A stretch of DNA of 64,000 nt from Parabacteroides sp. PH5-46 (GTDB lineage: Bacteria; Bacteroidota; Bacteroidia; Bacteroidales; Tannerellaceae), in the NCBI RefSeq assembly GCF_029892785.1, contig NZ_JARXXA010000005.1:186001-250000 (forward strand), read 5' to 3'. This document shows, in pieces, positions 54,771-63,636 of the stretch. The position numbers were made by a program, and so were the translations under genes. The notes beneath the pieces are model-generated. The model saw nothing but the letters and a program-made list of their open reading frames with translations, made no database searches and was not told where the DNA came from. Each line of letters begins with the position of its first letter. Positions within the stretch are counted from its first letter, which is position 1.

Positions 54771-55739
54771 ATGAAATACATTGGAATTGAAACGCAAAAG
54801 AGCAGGAATAATTTCCGTTCCCTGCTCTTATTATTTCTATTTCCCTGTCTGGTAGTAGGACTGGTATTTCTTTTTTGTTTCCTGTTAGTCAGGTTCGTCG
54901 GTCATAACCATCCCGATGTCAACATTATAGACATGACGATAGAGATGTTTATACAACTCGCCCCTTTTGCTTTGGGAGGAGTACTCATCTGGTTTCTGAT
55001 TGCTTACTTTGCCAACACAAGTATCATCAAGACTGCCACCAGTGCACGTACGTTGGAGCGAAAAAAAAATAAACGCATCTACAATCTAGTAGAGAACCTG
55101 TGCATCAGCCAAGGTATGAAAATGCCGAAAATCAATATAATAAATGATAATTCTTTAAACGCTTTTGCCAGTGGGATCAACGATAAGACCTACACTGTCA
55201 CACTAACCAAAGGCATCATAGAGAAGCTGGATGATGAAGAGCTGGAAGGAGTAATTGCTCATGAACTATCTCATATACAGAATCGCGACGTCAGAGTGTT
55301 AATCGTATCAATCGTTTTTGTGGGTATTTTTTCTATGCTCACCCAGTTCTGCCTACGCTTACTGCGTACTATGTCTTATTCTTCACGAAGCAAAAACGAT
55401 AAAAAAGGAGGTATTCTCATCATTCTGTTTATAACAATAGTTACAGCTGCTATCGGCTATCTATTTTCAACCTTAATGCGTTTTGCCATTTCTCGTAACA
55501 GGGAATACCTGGCGGATGCAGGAGCTGCCCAGATGACAAGAAAACCCGACGCATTGGCAAGCGCCCTACGTAAAATTTCCGGAGATCCGAATGTAGAAGC
55601 CATTACACGTGAAGATGTAGCCCAACTGTTCATTGAGCATCCCGGCAAACAAGCCAAAGGTTTTTTAAGCAGTCTAAGCGGACTTTTCGCTACTCATCCG
55701 CCTATTGAAAAACGTATCCAGGTGTTGGAACAATTCTGA
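54771..55739 (+). CDS. M48-family (HtpX-like) membrane metalloprotease
   Basis: The 322-residue protein has two N-terminal membrane helices, the zinc motif HELSH in GVIAHELSHIQNRDVR near 161-176, and a later ISRNREYLADAGAAQMT segment with the third zinc-ligand Glu. HtpX-like enzymes degrade misfolded membrane proteins. It forms an operon with lemA. Confidence 0.93.
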   Translation: MKYIGIETQKSRNNFRSLLLLFLFPCLVVGLVFLFCFLLVRFVGHNHPDVNIIDMTIEMFIQLAPFALGGVLIWFLIAYFANTSIIKTATSARTLERKKNKRIYNLVENLCISQGMKMPKINIINDNSLNAFASGINDKTYTVTLTKGIIEKLDDEELEGVIAHELSHIQNRDVRVLIVSIVFVGIFSMLTQFCLRLLRTMSYSSRSKNDKKGGILIILFITIVTAAIGYLFSTLMRFAISRNREYLADAGAAQMTRKPDALASALRKISGDPNVEAITREDVAQLFIEHPGKQAKGFLSSLSGLFATHPPIEKRIQVLEQF

Positions 55740-55742
55740 AAC

Positions 55743-56534
55743 TTAAAAGCCGAATCCCCCAAAGTCTTCTTCCGAATCGTCTCCCTCACCGCCTGACAGA
55801 TAGATATAATCGTTTCCAACCTCCAATACCGATGATGCAGGTATTCGCTCTTTTATCCGTTCGACATCCTGCCGATCCGAGAAATAAACCAAGGCTCGAT
55901 AGTCTTTCGACGGCTTTTGAGATACAAACCAGACTCCGGTATAAGATAGACCTTCCACTAACTTGGAAAATGAAAAGCTAGCGGCAGAGACAGACAAAGG
56001 CCCTTTCAGGTATTTCAGCCTGCCTGAATAGGGAGACTCCAGCTTCAGTAAAGAGGGAATCTGCGGATTATATTCATTACCTAATGGAACATACATCCTA
56101 ATAAGCTCGTCAACCCGCTCCATAGCTGCCCGGGAGCCGGATGGAAAAACAACAGAAATGTATTTATTAGCGGAAACAGCCTGAAGCTGATAGGGCGATA
56201 AGCAGTCGATACAATCTAGCGTATCTGCTCGCTGACACCTGAATGTATGAAGAGAATAGATCCCGAAAGCCTCCTCGGGAGAAGGCATTTCGTAAATCTC
56301 AATCGTATATTCCTCTCCTTCATACACAAGATCTCTCGTCACCAATTGTTGCACCCCATACTCCAAAAACTGATCAGCTCCCCCATTCATAAAGCCATAA
56401 AGACCTGCTCCTGCAAAAGTTCGCTCACGCTTTAGCTCCACCTGCTGGGCGGAGCAATTGAAAATTGAAAATTGAAAATTGAAAATTAGTATCAATCCGA
56501 AAATTAATATCTGGTTTATACGTCTCATTTTCAT
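55743..56534 (-). CDS. DUF6599-like secreted protein, with a heptanucleotide repeat in its signal peptide
   Basis: The 263-residue protein starts with a hydrophobic signal (residues 8-31) encoded by a heptamer repeat at 56456-56487; the family match (DUF6599, mostly beta structure, FMNGGADQFLEYG near 49-61) is by recollection. It is encoded 11 nt after the DUF362 gene on the same strand and is probably co-expressed with it. Function is unknown. Confidence 0.7.
   Translation of the reverse strand: MKMRRINQILIFGLILIFNFQFSIFNCSAQQVELKRERTFAGAGLYGFMNGGADQFLEYGVQQLVTRDLVYEGEEYTIEIYEMPSPEEAFGIYSLHTFRCQRADTLDCIDCLSPYQLQAVSANKYISVVFPSGSRAAMERVDELIRMYVPLGNEYNPQIPSLLKLESPYSGRLKYLKGPLSVSAASFSFSKLVEGLSYTGVWFVSQKPSKDYRALVYFSDRQDVERIKERIPASSVLEVGNDYIYLSGGEGDDSEEDFGGFGF
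56456..56487. repeat. Heptanucleotide tandem repeat (GAAAATT, about 4.5 copies)
   Basis: Four perfect GAAAATT units cover 56460-56487, with a partial unit (AATT) before them at 56456-56459, inside the signal-peptide codons of the DUF6599-like gene. Gain or loss of one unit would shift the frame. Confidence 0.9.
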
Positions 56535-56545
56535 CGTTTTCAGTC

Positions 56546-57700
56546 TTATACTTTCAATTCCGTAAGGTCTATCTTGCTGCGATCTGCTACGCCTAATTGC
56601 AGTTCTTCGGCCAGTTCCATGAAGCGGCGGCCGGCGAGTTTTTCTTCGGCTTGTACGCCTTCTGCGATGCGCTTGGCAAGGACGATATCGTAGCAGATGC
56701 GGTCTACGGCTACAGGGTCGGTTCCGGCCAAAACGGTTTTATACTGACAGATAAACTGCGGATTGGCTGCCGGGCCTCCATCAAAACAGCCTAATATACC
56801 GTCTACGATGTTGAGTACCACCTTATCACGCAAGGGTGGGAAAGCACATACGTACGCGCAAGTCTCGTGCCATAAATCTTTGTGCAAACGTCCGGTATTT
56901 GTAATGGATCCGTATGCCAGATTCTTCATACACACAGTAATAGATGTTCCGGCGTTCTTCAGGATAGGGACGTTGATTATCTTGGTTACCTTCTCGGTAC
57001 ATATCTTGGTAAAATAAGAGTACTTCCCGCTGTTTACCATATAAGGCAGGGTGTAGGCATCGTAATCTTCCTCTACTTCGGCATAGAAGAACTGTTCTTT
57101 TTCGATCCAGTCTTCGCTGTAGAAACGCCCTTCGCTGTTGATATAGCTCTTGTTCTCATCATAACACTCGGTAGACATGAACTGGATACCCGGATAGTTG
57201 GCTTCTGTAAAATCGGCATCATCCAACCCTTCTTCCCGTCTGTCCCATATAATCAGCTTGCTACGAGAAATACCAGCCTCTTCAAGCTGTTTAACAATGG
57301 ATTGAGTGATAGCATGCGAAGTAGACAACAGCTTTCCACCTATCGGGTTCACCTTGATACCGATCACATCTTCCGGACCGACAAATTGCAACCAGGCTTT
57401 CTTCAGATCTGTTTCACCCGTCAGATTCAGCATGCACGACTTAACCATCTCATAAGCTGCCTTTTCGGAAGGTTTCCCATCAACAATACAATCCGGAGAA
57501 TCCGCCTTCACCACCTTACCCGGATACTTCCCGGGCATCGAGTTGGCATTTCTGGGAATAGCCATTGCATCCGCTATATTAGTAGCCGGTTTCACTCTAT
57601 CCTGTGAAACTAAAGGAGCCGGAGCAGCTTTTATAACCGGAGAAAGCACAGCACCTGCACCTCCTATAGCCAATGAACGGAAAAATTTACGCCTTTGCAT
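56546..57700 (-). CDS. DUF362-domain Tat-exported protein
   Basis: This 384-residue protein starts with a twin-arginine signal (MQRRKFFRSLAIGGAGAVLS) and contains DUF362 segments such as VGPEDVIGIKVNPIGG near 126-141 and IKNVPILKNAG-like text (KIINVPILKNAGTSIT near 240-255). The Tat signal suggests it folds in the cytoplasm, possibly with a cofactor, before export. The DUF362/DUF6599 gene pair recurs in Bacteroidales, from memory. Function is unknown. Confidence 0.8.
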   Translation of the reverse strand: MQRRKFFRSLAIGGAGAVLSPVIKAAPAPLVSQDRVKPATNIADAMAIPRNANSMPGKYPGKVVKADSPDCIVDGKPSEKAAYEMVKSCMLNLTGETDLKKAWLQFVGPEDVIGIKVNPIGGKLLSTSHAITQSIVKQLEEAGISRSKLIIWDRREEGLDDADFTEANYPGIQFMSTECYDENKSYINSEGRFYSEDWIEKEQFFYAEVEEDYDAYTLPYMVNSGKYSYFTKICTEKVTKIINVPILKNAGTSITVCMKNLAYGSITNTGRLHKDLWHETCAYVCAFPPLRDKVVLNIVDGILGCFDGGPAANPQFICQYKTVLAGTDPVAVDRICYDIVLAKRIAEGVQAEEKLAGRRFMELAEELQLGVADRSKIDLTELKV

Positions 57701-57736
57701 GATATCTATTTATTAAGTTAACATATTAGCAAAATA

Positions 57737-57744
57737 CAAATATA
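57737..57744 (-). promoter_or_regulatory. Putative -7 element for the DUF362 gene
   Basis: On the minus strand this reads TATATTTG, about 37 nt before the ATG at 57700. It borders the palindromic island at 57750-57840. Confidence 0.5.
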
Positions 57745-57749
57745 AAAAA

Positions 57750-57840
57750 ATCACGTGATATATGTCACGCGATCAAACTACATATGTAAAACGATCGAAA
57801 CACAATTGTAAATCGATCGCGTGACATATGTGGCGCGATT
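57750..57840. repeat. Intergenic palindromic island between the DUF362 and topB genes
   Basis: A perfect 15-bp inverted repeat (57760-57774 with 57815-57829) surrounds a spacer containing more self-complementary words (ACATATGT, CGATCG, CAATTG). There is no coding capacity. Confidence 0.75.
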
Positions 57841-57873
57841 CTTTTTTCATTTTTATGTTTAAGGGTTTTGTCG

Positions 57874-57881
57874 TACTTTTG
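57874..57881 (+). promoter_or_regulatory. Putative -7 element of topB
   Basis: TACTTTTG matches TAnnTTTG, 23 nt before the ATG at 57905; a -33 element is not certain. Confidence 0.45.
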
Positions 57882-57904
57882 TAAGTGTATTAAGGAATAC
57901 GTGA

Positions 57905-59965
57905 ATGAAGGTTTGCATTGCTGAAAAGCCCAGTGTGGCGCGTGAAATAGCTGAAATACTCGGGGCAACGAAGAAGATGAACGGGTATATCGAGGGCAAC
58001 GGGTATCAGGTTACCTGGACGTTCGGCCATCTCTGTACCTTAAAAGAGCCGCACGAATATGCTGCGGAATGGAAGCGATGGAGCCTTTCTTCCCTGCCAA
58101 TGATTCCTCTGCGTTTCGGTATCAAACTGATTGACAATCCCACATACGAGCAGCAGTTTAAGGTTATTGAAGGACTAATGCAGAATGCCGAAGTGGTGAT
58201 AAACTGCGGGGATGCCGGGCAGGAAGGAGAGCTGATTCAGCGATGGGTCATGCAAAAAGCAGGGTGCAAGTGCCCGGTATACCGTCTCTGGATATCTTCA
58301 CTTACGGAAGAGGCTATCCGTGAGGGTTTTCAGAAACTGAAAGACGAAAAAGAATTTTCCAAATTATACGAGGCCGGACTCTCCCGCGCCATTGGCGACT
58401 GGCTATTGGGGATGAATGCCACTCGGCTCTACACCTTGCGCTACGGGCAAAACAGGCAGGTATTGTCTATCGGACGGGTGCAAACCCCTACCCTCGCCCT
58501 GATCGTCAACCGACAGGCAGAGATAGATAACTTTAAACCAGAGCCTTATTGGGAGTTGAAAACAGTTTACAGAAACACGACCTTTTCGGCTACCAAAGGT
58601 AAATTCACCTCCAAAGAAGAGGGAGAGAACTTCCTGGAGATCGTTAAGCAAGAAGACTTTACCGTAACTGACGTATCGGAAAAGAAAGGAAAGGAATATG
58701 CCCCCCGCTTGTTCGACCTTACCTCTCTGCAGGTGGAGTGCAACAAGAAATTCGCCTTTTCGGCAGACGACACCCTGAAACTGATACAAGCCCTGTATGA
58801 AAAGAAGGTAACTACCTATCCCCGTGTAGATACCACCTATCTGAGCGATGATATGTACCCAAAAGTGCCCAACATACTGAAGGGTCTCACACACTATACC
58901 GAACTGACAACTCCCCTGCTCGGTGCCAAGATACCGAAGAGCAAGAAGGTGTTTGACAATTCCAAGGTTACAGACCACCATGCCATCATACCGACAGGCG
59001 TTCCGGCCAACAATCTGACGGACACCGAACGGAAGGTGTACGACCTGGTTACCCGCCGCTTCATTGCAGCCTTCTATCCGGATTGCGATATCTCTACAAC
59101 TACCGTTCTGGGGAAAGTAGGCAAGGTAGAGTTTAAAGTAACCGGAAAACAAATCCTGAAACCGGGATGGCGTGTCGTCTTCGGAGCAGAACAAAAAGAC
59201 CCGGATGCCGAACCAACCGAAGAAGAAGGGGTACTGCCCGCCTTTGAGAAAGGGGAAAGCGGCCCACACGAACCGAACCTGGGAGAGAAGTGGACACAGC
59301 CTCCCAAACCCTACACCGAAGCAACCCTACTACGGGCTATGGAAACAGCCGGAAAGCTGGTAGACAATGACGAACTGCGCGACGCTCTGAAAGAGAACGG
59401 CATAGGCCGCCCCTCTACCCGTGCAGCTATTATCGAAACCCTCTTTAAGCGTAACTATATCCGCAAGGAAAAGAAGAACCTCTTCCCCACCCAGACCGGC
59501 AAGGAGCTGATCGGTACAATCCACGAAGAGCTATTAAAAAGCGCCGAGCTAACCGGACTTTGGGAAAAGAAATTACGCCAAATCGAAAAAGGCACATACG
59601 AAGCCCGCACCTTCCTGGAAGAGCTAAAAAGCATGGTGAGCCAGATAGTAATCAACGTATTATCCGACCAAACGAACCGCACCATCACCATAGAAGAAGC
59701 CATTAAAGAAAAAACAGAAACAAAAAAAGAGAACAAAGCACCCAAAGAGCGGAAACCCCGCAAACCACGTGAAAAGAAAGCATCTGCCGCTCCTTTAAAA
59801 CCCATCTGCCCCATCTGCAAAAAAGGAGACATCCTACGCGGCAAAACAGCCTATGGCTGCTCCGAATACAAAAACGGCTGCACCTTCCGCCTCGACTACG
59901 CCACCTACGGCGAAGGCCTCACCGACGAAGAACTTATCATCGTAATCATGAACCTGGGGAAATAA
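57905..59965 (+). CDS. topB: DNA topoisomerase III (type IA)
   Basis: The 686-residue protein has the TOPRIM motif DAGQEGEL (Asp103, Glu107, Glu109), the type IA core, and the active-site tyrosine in TTYPRVDTTYLSDDM (Tyr305). A lysine-rich linker (KETKKENKAPKERKPRKPRE) precedes a zinc-ribbon-like tail with CPICKKGDILRGKTAYGC. Type IA enzymes relax negative supercoils and decatenate. The start at 57905 is the first ATG after the promoter. Confidence 0.95.
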   Translation: MKVCIAEKPSVAREIAEILGATKKMNGYIEGNGYQVTWTFGHLCTLKEPHEYAAEWKRWSLSSLPMIPLRFGIKLIDNPTYEQQFKVIEGLMQNAEVVINCGDAGQEGELIQRWVMQKAGCKCPVYRLWISSLTEEAIREGFQKLKDEKEFSKLYEAGLSRAIGDWLLGMNATRLYTLRYGQNRQVLSIGRVQTPTLALIVNRQAEIDNFKPEPYWELKTVYRNTTFSATKGKFTSKEEGENFLEIVKQEDFTVTDVSEKKGKEYAPRLFDLTSLQVECNKKFAFSADDTLKLIQALYEKKVTTYPRVDTTYLSDDMYPKVPNILKGLTHYTELTTPLLGAKIPKSKKVFDNSKVTDHHAIIPTGVPANNLTDTERKVYDLVTRRFIAAFYPDCDISTTTVLGKVGKVEFKVTGKQILKPGWRVVFGAEQKDPDAEPTEEEGVLPAFEKGESGPHEPNLGEKWTQPPKPYTEATLLRAMETAGKLVDNDELRDALKENGIGRPSTRAAIIETLFKRNYIRKEKKNLFPTQTGKELIGTIHEELLKSAELTGLWEKKLRQIEKGTYEARTFLEELKSMVSQIVINVLSDQTNRTITIEEAIKEKTETKKENKAPKERKPRKPREKKASAAPLKPICPICKKGDILRGKTAYGCSEYKNGCTFRLDYATYGEGLTDEELIIVIMNLGK

Positions 59966-59997
59966 ACCAAACCCCTATTTTTATCCGATAAAATAGT

Positions 59998-60005
59998 TAT
60001 TTTTG
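59998..60005 (+). promoter_or_regulatory. Putative -7 element of the unknown gene at 60020
   Basis: TATTTTTG matches the consensus and ends 14 nt before the ATG at 60020, or 41 nt before the alternative ATG at 60047. Confidence 0.4.
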
Positions 60006-60019
60006 TATAGAACATCACA

Positions 60020-60601
60020 ATGGGCTTACAAGCTAATTTTACGACTATGCAAGATTTTGATTCCCTTCGGTTTACTGTTCCGCCTGAGCTGCGGAAAAAG
60101 CGCTTGAAGCAAGTGCAGCAGACCTCTATATTTCTGCGTTTTATCGAGGAAAACACGTATGAGGAACAGAAGTTGTTATTTGCCGAAATTGATAACATCC
60201 TGGATAACGGGATGCCTCTTATCGAGTATCTTGAAACAGGCTTTAAAGAAACCAAAATAACCCGTACGGATTACCGGAAGATTGCCACGCTATGCTTTGT
60301 GGAAACACTGATGGAGTTTGTGGAGGAGAATCGTGAGAGAACGAAGGATTTGCAGCGAAGTGATGATTATAAACAAGCCTATGAAGCGGCTTTACGGGGA
60401 ATTACCCATTATGTACATGGAGTGATAGATGAGTTTCCACGAGAAACTGTACGTTGCCTGTTTTTGCTGACAGATGAAGACATTGATCCACACCGGCAAG
60501 GAGTCACCATGGCTCAACTGGTATTGCACAGCTTTACATTCTGCAAAACAGATGAGCAGAAAACCGAAATTGAACAGTTAATAAGAGACTGTATGCTGTA
60601 A
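60020..60601 (+). CDS. Hypothetical protein, helical, about 193 residues
   Basis: I do not recognise this family. The start at 60020 or the later ATG at 60047 (MQDFDSLRF) are both possible; the latter would leave a longer leader. The protein is charged and predicted mostly helical, with no signal peptide or membrane segment, so it is probably cytoplasmic. It follows topB with its own promoter. Confidence 0.65.
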   Translation: MGLQANFTTMQDFDSLRFTVPPELRKKRLKQVQQTSIFLRFIEENTYEEQKLLFAEIDNILDNGMPLIEYLETGFKETKITRTDYRKIATLCFVETLMEFVEENRERTKDLQRSDDYKQAYEAALRGITHYVHGVIDEFPRETVRCLFLLTDEDIDPHRQGVTMAQLVLHSFTFCKTDEQKTEIEQLIRDCML

Positions 60602-60662
60602 AATAAAAGCCCGGAGTTTGCGTTTTTAGAACATGGTCTTACCTCTTTAAAATGTATAGTGT

Positions 60663-60770
60663 ATGTTTCTGAAACGGATGAATAAAGGGAAATCGCTGCG
60701 GATTGTGAACTTGCTTGGCTTGTCGGCCATATTTGCTTGTCTGTTATTATCTTTTGCTTACTCCTGTTAA
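60663..60770 (+). pseudogene. Possible decayed N terminus of an FtsX-like permease (35 codons)
   Basis: The frame MFLKRMNKGKSLRIVNLLGL continues SAIFACLLLSFAYSC then stops. This resembles the first helix of ABC-2/FtsX-type permeases of Bacteroidetes (charged stretch, then LGLSxxFACLLL), but no rest of the gene follows. It could instead be a small membrane protein. Confidence 0.35.
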
Positions 60771-60789
60771 GTCCTTAAAACGGAATAAT

Positions 60790-61641
60790 TTATAAGGAGA
60801 ATCCCAACGAACGGAGAAGGGTTTCTGTGTCTTGCCAGAGCTTTGTTTGTGCGGGATGTTCGGTGAAGCGTTTGGAGAGTTTTCGTTCTTTACTGTTGGC
60901 ATAGCAGCAAGCGCTTTTGCCTCTGGCTTCTTCCGACAATGCCAGATGGATGGCAGTAGCTGCGCCTTGTGCCGGGGTCTTGATGAAAGGACGAAACAAA
61001 TAGTCGGTCAGGGGGTCGAACCAGGCATCCATCCGGATCATATTGGTATCTACAATCCCCGGGTCTGAGGCATTAACAGTAATACCTTTCTCTTTTACTC
61101 TTTGAGCTAATTCCCTTGTAAACAACAAAAGAGCCAGCTTGGTATTGGAATAAACGGAGATACGGTTAAAACGTCCGTCTTTCCCCTTTTCAAAGAAATG
61201 ATCCTGTATCCGGCCTATCATATAGGTGCATGATACCGTATTGACGATACGGCTGCCGGACTCCATCAAAGGCAACAACAAGCGTGTAAGCAGATAGGGT
61301 GCAACATAGTTGACGGAAACAATCGTCTCTAAGCCTTCTTCCGATCTACGATTAGAGGTGGTAAGCACCCCGGCATTGTTGATAAATAGTGATAGTGTGC
61401 GCTTCTCTTGTAAAAGCGTCTGGGCAAAGGTTGAAACAGAAGTCAGGGAAGCCAGGTTTATCCCCCTCACCTCTATTTGTTTGTTGTGGGTGTCTTCTTT
61501 GATCTGCTCACAAATCTGTCGGGCAGATTCTACATTCCGGCAAGCCATGATTACCTGATATCCGGCCTTGGCTACAGCGGTAGTAATAATGCGCCCCATA
61601 CCTCCATCAGCACCAGTTATGACAGCCAGTTTAGCGTCCAT
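60790..61641 (-). CDS. Short-chain dehydrogenase/reductase, hydroxysteroid-dehydrogenase-like
   Basis: The 283-residue SDR has the cofactor motif TGADGGMG (9-16), NNAG (88-91), the active-site Ser137 and Tyr164-x3-Lys168. SDRs of this kind (retinol/hydroxysteroid dehydrogenase group) interconvert keto and hydroxy groups. The gene overlaps the upstream OYE-type gene by 1 nt and closes a three-enzyme operon. A 3-hydroxysteroid dehydrogenase role fits the neighbours and is inferred, not shown. Confidence 0.85.
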   Translation of the reverse strand: MDAKLAVITGADGGMGRIITTAVAKAGYQVIMACRNVESARQICEQIKEDTHNKQIEVRGINLASLTSVSTFAQTLLQEKRTLSLFINNAGVLTTSNRRSEEGLETIVSVNYVAPYLLTRLLLPLMESGSRIVNTVSCTYMIGRIQDHFFEKGKDGRFNRISVYSNTKLALLLFTRELAQRVKEKGITVNASDPGIVDTNMIRMDAWFDPLTDYLFRPFIKTPAQGAATAIHLALSEEARGKSACCYANSKERKLSKRFTEHPAQTKLWQDTETLLRSLGFSL

Positions 61642-62864
61642 TATTTGTATTCGTATTTTTCAATTTCCCGGACGATGCGTTTGGGTAGATCTTCCATTTT
61701 CTTATGGCAAGCCATTTCTAAGGAATACATCCGCGCAATGCAGTAATTGCTATGCCCGCAATCGCAGCGAGCATCTCCTTCCTGCTTCATGCGATTCACA
61801 AAATCCGGTTCATTCAACAGGGCACGCGCCATGCTGACAAACTCAAAACCATGTCCTAATACTTCATCTATCTTTTCCCTTGACACAAGCCCTCCTACAT
61901 AAACAAGCGGAAGCGTTAAGGCTTTTCTGAACTGTAAAGCATCTTCCAGGAAATAAGCCTCTTTGAAGGGAACAGTAGGAATCACCCACTTCCCAAAATA
62001 TCGGACAAAGGGAGGAAGCCATCCGAAGGGCATATAGTATGACATCGTAGAAACAGGCATCGCCCCCCGCATCACATACATAGGAGCGCGACTCACAAAG
62101 CCTCCGCTCAGTATCAAGGCATGCGCCCCACATTCATCCTGCAAAACACGTCCTACTTCCAAGGTTTCATAAATTCCCATCCCGCTTTTGAAGCCATCCC
62201 GCATATTCATTTTCACCAATACAGCCATGTCGGAACCGGCAGCTTTCATTACCTCATCCATACACATCCGCATAAAGCGCATCCTGTTTTGGAGGCTACC
62301 TCCATATTCATCTTTTCGATGGTTGGTATAGGGAGAGAGAAACTGGCTGATCAAGTAACCATGTCCCGCATGTATCTCTACAGCATCCATACCAGCTTCA
62401 CGAGCCATATGTACCGATTGTCCGTAAGCCTTTGCCATAGCTGAAAGTTCGGAAGCTTTCATACCTCGCACAAAGGTGGGTGAATAGAGGTTAAAGCCCG
62501 AAGAAGCAGAGATAGGCATGCATCCGCAAATACTTTTGTGTGACATATTTCCGCAATGTCCCATCTGTATAGAGGCGGCTGCCCCTTCTTTATGGATAGC
62601 ATCTGTTATTCGCTTCAGGCCGGGGATAATCTCAGGACGCAACCATAACTGACGCTCAAAAGACAATCCGCTTTGGGTTACAGCTGCATAAGCTATCGTA
62701 GTCATACCAATGCCACCTGCAGCTACAGAAGTATGATAATCATACAACATATCAGAAGGTGCATTACCCGGGCACATACTCTCAAATGCTGCCGCCCGTA
62801 TGGTGCGGTTTCGGATTGTTAAAGGGCCAATCTTGCCCGGCGAGAATAAAACAGAAGTTTCCAT
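61641..62864 (-). CDS. NADH:flavin oxidoreductase (Old Yellow Enzyme family), single-domain form
   Basis: This 407-residue protein has the OYE barrel hallmarks: HAGHGYLISQFLSPYTNHRKDEYGG (cited in part), VLVKMNMRDGF near 215 and the final FVSMARALLNEPDFVNRM. A CDCGHSNYC patch near the C terminus resembles the Fe-S region of the larger enoate-reductase enzymes (BaiCD-like), but the FAD/NAD domains that would follow are missing. OYEs reduce activated C=C bonds, such as 3-oxo-delta4 steroids. Start at 62864 is 10 nt after the previous gene. Confidence 0.9.
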   Translation of the reverse strand: METSVLFSPGKIGPLTIRNRTIRAAAFESMCPGNAPSDMLYDYHTSVAAGGIGMTTIAYAAVTQSGLSFERQLWLRPEIIPGLKRITDAIHKEGAAASIQMGHCGNMSHKSICGCMPISASSGFNLYSPTFVRGMKASELSAMAKAYGQSVHMAREAGMDAVEIHAGHGYLISQFLSPYTNHRKDEYGGSLQNRMRFMRMCMDEVMKAAGSDMAVLVKMNMRDGFKSGMGIYETLEVGRVLQDECGAHALILSGGFVSRAPMYVMRGAMPVSTMSYYMPFGWLPPFVRYFGKWVIPTVPFKEAYFLEDALQFRKALTLPLVYVGGLVSREKIDEVLGHGFEFVSMARALLNEPDFVNRMKQEGDARCDCGHSNYCIARMYSLEMACHKKMEDLPKRIVREIEKYEYK

Positions 62865-62874
62865 AGCTACAAAT

Positions 62875-63636
62875 CTAATAAATAAATGGAATTACCCGCT
62901 TGCGAGCACCCAATTCATTACCAAATTCGGCTTTGTAACGTTTATAAATCGTATTAGCCCGAGGCACCAGATTAGCGATTGTCCACCAGGCAAAAACAGC
63001 TCCGCTCAGGCTCCAGGTAAGGATTGCAAAGCCAATCCATTCTATTATTTCCCCGAAATAATTAGCAGATGTAACATAATCAAACATTCCTCCTTTCGGC
63101 AGATAATGTGCCGTATCACCCGGCTTTCTTAAGTGCCGTATGATATGATCGGATTGCCAGTTGATAAACATGCCGGCAAAAAACAAAACGCTACCCATGA
63201 TAAAGGGAATACTGGTTAGCCAGCCTGCAGTGTACATCGTATCCGGTGCCAGATGGAAGATCCATGTACCCTGCATATAACCGTTCAGGATATTGAACAC
63301 AATCCCCATACACATGATGCTGACCGGCATTTTGCTCTTCCCTTTAATCAATAATGGGAAGATAAAAGCCCGCTGAAGATAATGTAATTCAAAAAACAGA
63401 AAAAAAACAAAAGGAGCCACATCAAACCTTCTGTCTGACTGGCTCCACAAATACAACATAATAAAAAAGACAGAGGCTTCCATACATACCCAGGCAATCC
63501 TGTTTGGTATGGCTAATCCCCATTTTTTATCAAACAACATACCATAACCTGCTTCCACAAAGTACAGAGTAATGAATACGATTAACGCTATTACACTCAT
63601 TACACCTAAAAAGATATAAAAATACTCTAGTGTCAT
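62875..63636 (-). CDS. Steroid 5-alpha-reductase-like (SRD5A family) membrane protein
   Basis: This 253-residue protein has six to seven membrane helices. Its C-terminal half contains the family motif SANYFGEIIEWIGFA (near 190-204), plus HYLQRAFIFPL near 85 and NWQSDHIIRHLR near 159. Related eukaryotic 5-alpha-reductases and bacterial homologues reduce the delta4 double bond of 3-oxo steroids with NADPH. The gene overlaps the upstream response-regulator gene by 4 nt (ATGA), so it is co-translated with it. Confidence 0.9.
   Translation of the reverse strand: MTLEYFYIFLGVMSVIALIVFITLYFVEAGYGMLFDKKWGLAIPNRIAWVCMEASVFFIMLYLWSQSDRRFDVAPFVFFLFFELHYLQRAFIFPLLIKGKSKMPVSIMCMGIVFNILNGYMQGTWIFHLAPDTMYTAGWLTSIPFIMGSVLFFAGMFINWQSDHIIRHLRKPGDTAHYLPKGGMFDYVTSANYFGEIIEWIGFAILTWSLSGAVFAWWTIANLVPRANTIYKRYKAEFGNELGARKRVIPFIY

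Noticed and set aside
58403-59269. Minus-strand frame of 288 codons inside topB
   Set aside because: It is a composition artefact of the topB coding region; it has no start signal or motif.
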